A DNA stretch of 64,000 nt from Gymnopus androsaceus JB14. Lineage: Eukaryota > Basidiomycota > Agaricomycetes > Agaricales > Omphalotaceae. The translations under genes and the position numbers were made by a program. A model generated the notes under the pieces. It was given only the letters and a program-made list of their open reading frames with translations. It was not told where the DNA came from and did not search any database. The stretch lies in assembly GCA_009733575.1 (NCBI GenBank), contig ML769501.1:124001-188000 (forward strand), given 5' to 3'. Shown piece after piece: positions 57,505-64,000 of the stretch (position 1 is its first letter; each line of letters opens with the position of its first letter).

Positions 57505-59200
57505 TCAAAGGTTTGCCGCGAGCTTCTTCTGGAGCTTGGCCTGCGATGGCTCAGTATCTCGTTTAAACGCTCGAAGAAAACACTCACATTAACAGCATCC
57601 ATATACACATCCGTAATCACCCAATGCTCCCTCTTCATCTCCTTCCCATGAATCGCCAACGCCAAATCCTTGGTCATCACCCCATCCTCATCAATAACCT
57701 CGACACAAGCCTTCTCCAAATCCTCACAAAACACCTTCAACTTGTCGTTCCCATCCAATTTCGCGCGATGTAACAAACCCCTTGTCCAAGCAAAGATCGA
57801 GGCAACGGGGTTGGTAGATGTTTCGTTACCTTTTTGGTATTCACGATAGTGGCGGGTGACGGTTCCATGTGCGGCTTCGGACTCGACGACGAGGCCGTCG
57901 GGGGTTATGAGCTCGGAAGTCATCATTCCGAGAGAACCGAAACCTTGTGCGAGGATGTCGGATTGGACGTCGCCGTCGTAGTTTTTGCAGGCCCAGACGA
58001 AGCCTCCGGAGGATTTGATAGCTTGGGCAACCATGTCGTCGATGAGACGGTGCTCGTAGTAGATACCGGCGGATTCGAATTTGGTTTTGTATTGACTGAG
58101 GAGAGCGTTAGATGCGAAGAGAATGGAAGGGAGGACTTACGCTTCGTATATCTCTTGGAATATATCTTTGAACCGACCGTCATACTTCTTCATGATCGTG
58201 TTCTTGGTGGACATGAATAGCGGCATCTTCTTGGACAATGCCATCTTGAACGAAGAATGCGCGAAACCTTCGATCGACTGTGTAAAGCGTTAGCAGTAAA
58301 GCAAGACAGTCAAGAAACACGCACTTCATCAGTGTTATACATGCTCATGGCAACACCTGGGCCCTTGAATTTGTACACGTCGAGAGTAGTCGCCGACGCG
58401 CCATCCTCAGGCGTATAAACCAGCTGAAGCTTTCCAGGTCCAGGAGCAATAAAGTCAGTCGAACGATACTGGTCACCAAAAGCGTGTCTGCCGATGACGA
58501 TTGGGTTCACCCAACCTGGAACAGGTCGAGGAATTCGGGTGAGGATAATGGGTTCACGGAAGACCGTTCCGCCAATCAAGTTACGGATCTGTGAGGATTA
58601 AGCAAATTGTCTGGCGGTTAGGATGGATGAATGGATGGACGAACAGTTCCGTTTGGACTCTTCCACATTTGCTTGAGCTTGAATTCTTCTACTCGAGCTT
58701 CGTCTGGGGTAATCGTGGCACATTTGATACCAACGCCGTATTTCTTGATAGCTTCGGCGGAATCGACGGTGATTTGGTCGTTTGTCTGCAGAAAATGCTC
58801 AGTTTAGCAGCTTCGAAAGTTGATATTTGTGCGCACCTGGTCTCGAGATTCCAGGCCAAGGTCATAGTATTTAATGTCGAGTTGAAGATACGGAAGGATA
58901 AGCTGCAGGTTTTTAACTTCAATTAAAGCTAGAAGGAACTAAAAACACACCTCTTCACGAATCTTTTTCCAAATAATCCTCGTCATTTCATCTCCGTCCA
59001 GTTCAACCACAGGATTCTCCACAACAATTTTCTGAAATCCATTTTCTATCAAGCCCAGCAGTTTGTAACCGTTTAAAAGGATAACTGAGGCTATGGAACG
59101 CACGTATTCTTGCAGAAGAGGCAAATGTTCGTCTGTGAGATGAAAGAGAGCTCCTAAGAAGATATCCAGAGAGAAGCCCTAGTCTTTGTGTTGCGACCAT
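57505..59200 (-). CDS. NADP-dependent isocitrate dehydrogenase, mitochondrial
   Basis: The enzyme oxidises isocitrate to 2-oxoglutarate and makes NADPH. Exons on the minus strand: 59200-59104, 59045-58951, 58902-58837, 58785-58645, 58588-58325, 58277-58141, 58095-57588, 57540-57505; all introns GT-AG; 447 residues. The N-terminus ([32 protein letters not shown]) is an Arg/Ser-rich mitochondrial presequence. Family motifs: [108 protein letters not shown]. It ends [10 protein letters not shown], which is not a peroxisomal signal. No damage seen; this is the best-preserved gene in the window. Confidence 0.96.
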
Positions 59201-60189
59201 GCTGGCGATCGGCTGCAATGACAGAATGCCCGACGCAAAGTGTACTCTGATTAAAAGTCCGGTATTCAACAAGCCGAATTCCGACTTGGGAGAGAGAAAG
59301 AAAGAAAGCCGGTCGGACTCTCGAGGTAGAAATGGAAAAGAAGACTCGGGCGGGTCAGTGATGGTTCTCAGTCAACTTGAAGTCAGCTTTTATATAGTCC
59401 GTTGTTCTCTCTAATCACGGCCATACAGTCATTGTCAGAATCAACATTATTCTTAGCATCTACTAAGCATCTACTGATTCGGTACTGATAGCTATTCAAG
59501 GACGAGTCAGCTGGTGCGCCGTACATGTGTGTCGCGACGTTATGCCGTTAAAAGAGCGCGAGGATTTTTAGATAAATGCGTTGACCATGGCCTGGGCCTC
59601 GAGCTTCCCTTGCATTTGAGGTTCTTTGCGACAAAACGCTTACCTCGACATTCCGTGCAATCCTCTAGGTTCTCACCCGGAACATGTAGGCGCACTGCAG
59701 TGTAGAGAAATGCGGGAAGCTGAATATCGGGAGAAAATCCTATGTAGACTCCTTTGTGCAGCGCATGATGACACCCGATCGGTAACGACAGTGCAAAAAT
59801 CATATTCTGTTCATGAACTTGAAATAGCGCGCTACATCTTCCATTGCAGAAATTCGTGAATCACGGTTGTTTACTGTAACGCGACAGAACGCTTACCTCG
59901 AGCTGTAATACACATCGAAAGCCAGTCTAAAACGCACTGCAGAACAACGATTACTCTGAAGTCCTAAGGCTGATCTTTGAGTCGAGAGAATCCGAGGAAT
60001 CTGATACTGGAAAAAGAAATACAAGGTTCAGTGCCATTCCGTGGATCTCCAAGAAAGAAAAGTCTACAATGACCAGTTGCACATTCAAGCCCTAAGGCTA
60101 CGACTCTAAATACTTGCCGGAGCGAGGTTTGGAAGTTTGGGAACATTGAATACGATGCGAATCGTCTCCACTGTTGACGGCATGGACAG
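59201..60189. other. Promoter side of isocitrate dehydrogenase; no other gene assigned
   Basis: Only short frames occur. A phrase GCGACARAACGCTTACCTCGA occurs at 59628 and 59880, so a stretch is duplicated. On the minus strand it contains GAGGTAAGC, a donor-like word. Confidence 0.4.
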
Positions 60190-60920
60190 GATTGAAGCAG
60201 ACGTCCAATACCGAGCTTTAACCCCAATCTTCATCGTACACGTTCATATGTATCGTCAACTTTGTAATTAGAGTGCCCTTCAGAATCATTGTCAAGGTAG
60301 AATAGGCAGGTCAACTTACCGAAACAAACGACCGACCAACCAAAATACTCATACCCATAGCCATTTCATGTCAAAAGGCTGAAATTGAGGCGGACAACCA
60401 GGAAGGTACCAATACTAAAAAGGCAAGGATTATTGGGGTTCTTTTTTGAGATTTCTGGTGACGGAGGGAGTTATAGATATGTGGAAGTCTGGGAAGAGAG
60501 CGAAAGAAAAGAGCGCAGAGCAGTGATGATGAGCGTCAAAGTCAAAAAAGAAAACGCTCTCGTGACTTTCATTTTTCTCTGCACACAACTTGATTAAGGC
60601 CAAGGTCGGAATCGATATTCTGTTGATAACTGGTCTGTTTATTCCAATTTTACTACTATGCTTTTTCTAGCAACTAATTATTTTGCATTCCCCAGGCGTG
60701 ATTGCAAACAGGCTCGGAGAAACTTCTAATTAACTCCCGACTTGTTCATCTTCCCAGCAGAAACAGGTAAGAATAGTCTCAAATGGTGCTTCAGGAGGTG
60801 AAGAAGCAGGTGGACCATTTGCAGCAGCAAAGTCCAGTATAAGGGATTCAAGCTGGTCAACAGATCTGGGCTAGTCGCTCATGCAGCGCCACCTATACCC
60901 GCGCTTTTGCAGTATTGCTG
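60190..60920. repeat. Duplicated block, copy A
   Basis: Words in the same order recur at 62950-63790: GCAGACGTCCAATACCGAGC, CATATGTATCGTCAACTTTG, AGGCTGAAATTGAGGCGGAC, CTCGTGACTTTCATTTTTC, TTCAAG(C/T)TGGTCAACAG and GCGCCACCTATACCCG. Neither copy has a convincing open frame. On the minus strand both carry CGGTAAGTTGACC/CGGTGAGTTGACC, a good splice donor, so it may derive from exons of an unknown gene. Confidence 0.75.
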
Positions 60921-61085
60921 TGTTCCTCTCAGTCCTCCAAGTTGATCTATGTCTACTGATGTTGGCTGATGCATTTTGTGGTATGCACGCAGTGCCTCCA
61001 ACTCCGACACTGGCGACACTGAAGAAGCAAGCTTAGGATTGCTAGACCAGGTAGTAAAGCTCAGCATAAGGGATCTAAACTCCTC

Positions 61086-61157
61086 CTAGCTCTGATCTAT
61101 GTCTAGTGGTACTGGCTGAGGCAACCGCTTCACTTGCTCTGGTGCTGACTGAGACAT
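61086..61157 (-). pseudogene. Truncated relative of the 416-residue repeat protein
   Basis: The minus-strand frame MSQSAPEQVKRLPQPVP ends after 23 codons. It resembles the start MSEPVQKLVPEQVKEP and the repeat words of the neighbouring protein. It is followed by decayed sequence. Confidence 0.5.
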
Positions 61158-61477
61158 GTCATTCATTCATTCATTCCTTTCTCTTTCTTTGTTAAGTTTT
61201 GGTCAATACTTCTACCCCATTTCACACCTCAAACATAGTGTACTTTTTGTCTCCTTACTTTTCTTCTTCCTTTCTCTCTCGTTGTTGTTGATTCTCCCAC
61301 AATCTCCGGTCTTGTGTTACCCCCTGTTTCTTTTCCACAACCTCGATGCTTCCTCAACCCATTACTCAACCTTTCTTTATTTATTTGTATTTTAACTCAC
61401 TCCTTCTTCTGCTACTGTACTTCATCATGTTGCTCTATAGCTGTCCCTTTGGCATGACATGCCGCGCTATAATGGAA
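61158..61477. other. 3' flank of the repeat protein gene
   Basis: Pyrimidine-rich on the plus strand (many CTTTCT and TTCTTC words), with ATTC repeats at 61161. No gene visible. Confidence 0.4.
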
Positions 61478-62728
61478 TCAAAAACAACAACAACAACAAG
61501 TCTTTGACTCCGATTCCGCTGGGTTCTCCACTCTCTGAGGAGATTGCTCTGGCACTGGCTGAGGCACATCCGGCTCCGGTTCTGACACTGTTGCTGGATG
61601 AGGCATGTCCTTCTTCAGCTCCACCGCCCTAAACAGTGTCTGAGGTGACTTCATCACCTGCTCTGGCTGAGGCACATTCTTCTCCAACTCTGCTGCCTGA
61701 GGCAACCCCTTTGTTGGTGCATCAGTTGCTGGCTCTGGTTTTGGCACTGACACTGGCTGATGCACATCCAGCTCCAGTTCCACTGGTGAAGGCATGTCCT
61801 TCAGCTCCACTGTCTTAGGCAACACCATTGCTTGCTCTGGCCTTGACACTAGGGCTGACTGAGGCATGTCTTTCTCCAACTCTGCTGTCTGAGGAAACCC
61901 ATTCGCTAGTGCTTCAGTTGCTGGTACTTCAGTTGTGGGCTCTGGCTTTGATGCTGATGCTGACTGAGGTAGGTCCTCCTTTGGCTCCAGTTCCAATAAT
62001 ATCACTGGCTGAGGCATGTCCCCCAGCTCCACTATCTGAGGTGACCCCATCTGCTCTAGCTCTGACACTGGTGCTGGCTGAGGCACATCCTTCTCCAACT
62101 CTACTGTTTGAGGCAACTCCTTTGCTGGTGCTTCAGTCACTGGCTCCAGCACATCCAGTTCCGGTTGCAACACTGTTGCCAGCTGAGGCACCTTCTCTGA
62201 CTCTGCTGCCTGAAACAACTCCTTTTCTGGTGCTTCAGTCTCTGGCTCTGGCTGAGGCACATCAGGCACTGGCTCCAACGCTGTCACTGGTTCAAGCATA
62301 TCCTTTAGCTCCACTGTCTGAGGCAACCCCATCACTTGCTCTGGCTTTGACACTGGTGCTGGCTGAGGTATATCCTTCATCAACTCTGCTGTCTGAGGCA
62401 ATCCCTTTGCTAGTGATTCAGTCACTGGCTCCGATTTTAACAATGGCACTTGCTGAGGCACATCTGGCTCCAGCTCTGGCTCCAACACTGTTGCTGGCTC
62501 AGGCATGTCATTTTTCAACTCTGCTGTCTCAGGTGGTCCCATCGCTTGCTCTGGTTTCAACACTGGCACTGGCTGAGGTACATCTTTCTTCAGCTCTGTT
62601 GTCTGAGGTGATCCATTCGCTGATACTTCAGTCACTGGCTCCGGCTTTGACATTGGCGCTGGCCGAGGTCTGTCCTTTTTTGGCTCCTTCACTTGCTCCG
62701 GTACCAACTTTTGCACTGGCTCAGACAT
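61478..62728 (-). CDS. Pro/Glu/Lys-rich repeat protein with C-terminal cysteine run
   Basis: An uninterrupted 416-codon frame starts MSEPVQKLVPEQVKEP and ends SKTCCCCCF. Between these lie about nine imperfect repeats of roughly 40 residues, built from words such as LPQTAELEKDVPQPAPVSK, PEQVMGLPQTVELKDMPEP and LEPEPDVPQPV. There is no signal peptide or transmembrane segment. The repeats look disordered and highly charged. The cysteine run could be palmitoylated and tether the protein to a membrane, but it is encoded by an (ACA)n microsatellite at 61481-61500 and may be incidental. I do not recognise a family. An intact frame of this length in low-complexity sequence supports a real gene, but expression is unproved. 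An upstream exon is possible. Confidence 0.55.
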   Translation of the reverse strand: MSEPVQKLVPEQVKEPKKDRPRPAPMSKPEPVTEVSANGSPQTTELKKDVPQPVPVLKPEQAMGPPETAELKNDMPEPATVLEPELEPDVPQQVPLLKSEPVTESLAKGLPQTAELMKDIPQPAPVSKPEQVMGLPQTVELKDMLEPVTALEPVPDVPQPEPETEAPEKELFQAAESEKVPQLATVLQPELDVLEPVTEAPAKELPQTVELEKDVPQPAPVSELEQMGSPQIVELGDMPQPVILLELEPKEDLPQSASASKPEPTTEVPATEALANGFPQTAELEKDMPQSALVSRPEQAMVLPKTVELKDMPSPVELELDVHQPVSVPKPEPATDAPTKGLPQAAELEKNVPQPEQVMKSPQTLFRAVELKKDMPHPATVSEPEPDVPQPVPEQSPQRVENPAESESKTCCCCCF

Positions 62729-62949
62729 GATCAGTTGAAAAATCCACCAATTTCGCTGGTCACGTGGGTTTTTGAGAATATTGACCTGACCAAGAACAAG
62801 ATCAGCTGTTTTGTTTTTTATTTCAAGTTCAAAAGGGCATACTCACACATTCATCTTGGTCTTCAGTTGCGAGTCCCCAATAAAGATGTTGTACCCGAGA
62901 GCTAACACCTATCTGCTTGATCCTAATTCCGTTGCTCCATCACCATTAC

Positions 62950-63790
62950 TTTCATGTCAAAAGGCTGAAATTGAGGCGGACAACCAGGAAGGTACCAATA
63001 CTAAAAAGGCAAGGATTATTGGGGTTCTTTTTTGATTGAGGCAGACGTCCAATACCGAGCTTCTAACCCAATCTTCATCGTACAAGTTCATATGTATCGT
63101 CAACTTTGTAATTAGTGTCTGAGAATCATTTTCAAAGGTAGCATAGGCAGGTCAACTCACCGAAACAAACGACCGACCAGCCAAAATACTCATACTTGTA
63201 GCCATCGGCAATGGCTACGAGTTTTAACCTGCGATGGCCCATCGCAAGTTAAAAGGCTGAAATTGAGGTTCCAAATACACCTATTAACCACGAAGATGCC
63301 AGTGCTAAAAAAGGGCAGGATGGGTTATTGCGGGTTTTTGAGCTTTCTGGTAGCGGAGGGAGTTCTAGACAAATAGAAGTATGGGAAGAATTTACATTGC
63401 AAGAGAGAGAAAGAAAAGAGCGCAGATGTTGAGCACTGGAACGCTCTCGTGACCTCTCGTGACTTTCATTTTTCATTTTTTCTCTGTACACAACTTGATT
63501 AAGGCTGAGGCTCAATCAAATTGATAGTCTGGTCTGTTCATCCCAATTTTTTAATGCTTTTTCTAGCAGCTGATTCCTTTGCATTCCCCAGGCGCGAATT
63601 CGCAAAAATATTCGGAGAAACCCTTAATTAACTCAGGCTCCCAACTTGTGCAGCAAAAGGCAGAAATATTAGTCTCAAAGGAGGCAAAGAAGCAAGTGGA
63701 GCAGTATAAGGAATTCAAGTTGGTCAACAGGTCTGCGCCACCTATACCCGTGTTTCTGTACTGTACCATTTCAATTGAGTGTTCAGTCAT
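62950..63790. repeat. Duplicated block, copy B
   Basis: Direct-orientation relative of 60190-60920, with part of it present twice (AAAAGGCTGAAATTGAGG at 62959 and 63251). An inverted CCATCG/CGATGGC motif at 63201-63245 (GCCATCGGCAATGGC, GCGATGGCCCATCGC) lies at the internal junction. Confidence 0.7.
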
Positions 63791-64000
63791 GCATCATGGG
63801 CACCTCTGAACTGAACTAAAATCCACATTTGTCATGCATCATATGGGCCTCTGACCTTCGGCAGAATTCATCATTTTGTGCATAAATAACCAAATTTTTT
63901 GTTTCTTTTTGTTTTCAGCTGGCTTTTTTGCATGACACAGTCACATTGGGTATCAAAGGAAGTTTATTATCCATTTCCCAGCTCACAACAAACTTTTAGC

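Noticed and set aside
59003..59124. Alternative start of isocitrate dehydrogenase reading through the first intron
   Set aside because: That frame has no ATG in context and an upstream stop. The spliced model with CAA across 59104/59045 gives a mitochondrial presequence and a multiple of three throughout.
61828..62730. 300-codon plus-strand frame rich in Leu/Ala/Pro opposite the repeat protein
   Set aside because: It is the antisense shadow of the minus-strand repeats. The minus frame is longer, has a better start and has a truncated relative nearby.

Overview
The window looks like a transposon-dense region of an Agaricomycete (mushroom-forming basidiomycete) nuclear genome. The evidence is the genes cut by many introns of about 40-60 nt, a spliced tRNA-Gly, a mitochondrial NADP-isocitrate dehydrogenase, a Cdc4-type F-box/WD40 relative, a type-B carboxylesterase and a crowd of decayed Ty1/copia and Ty3/gypsy elements. 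Species assignment cannot be made from the sequence alone.

Layout. 1-3.1 kb: 5' part of a Ty3/gypsy element on the minus strand (LTR, primer-binding site, gag, start of protease), inserted into a copia element whose RT/RNase H end and 3' LTR follow (3.1-4.2 kb). 6.4-7.1 kb: C-terminal exons of a Fes1/HspBP1-like Hsp70 exchange factor, probably dead. 9.2-18.4 kb: a decayed copia element. Its integrase is split by a 3.3 kb non-autonomous LTR element with a perfect 5-bp target duplication. The 5' LTR of that element is itself split by a 773-bp Mutator-type MITE with a 9-bp duplication. 20.2-32.6 kb: an unusual coiled-coil gene with a run of 33-nt exons, interrupted inside an intron by a 9.7 kb gypsy element of the same family as the one at the left edge. 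That gypsy element has lost its RT, carries inverted copies of its RNase H/connection segment around a 4 kb block of satellite-like repeats and a solo LTR, and has a spliced antisense reading frame between integrase and 3' LTR. 33.9-36.8 kb: a Cdc4-like gene broken by one nonsense codon and several frameshifts. 37-41 kb: gene debris, a mariner-type MITE, a copia deletion derivative and three head-to-tail LTRs. 41.1-49.5 kb: a chromodomain-bearing gypsy element on the minus strand, peppered with short insertions that make it look like uncorrected long-read sequence or extreme decay. 49.5-49.8 kb: a minus-strand copia LTR. 50-53.5 kb: MITE and a large fold-back repeat.

54-57.5 kb and onward is the gene-rich part: a complete 12-exon secreted carboxylesterase (+), tRNA-Gly(UCC) (-), a complete 8-exon NADP-isocitrate dehydrogenase (-), and a 416-residue Pro/Glu-rich repeat protein ending in a run of cysteines (-), flanked by duplicated sequence of unknown function.

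Few genes here work together. The intact housekeeping part is the right 10 kb. The rest records layered insertion, deletion and C-to-T decay: many of the nonsense codons sit where a CGA or CAG codon is expected.
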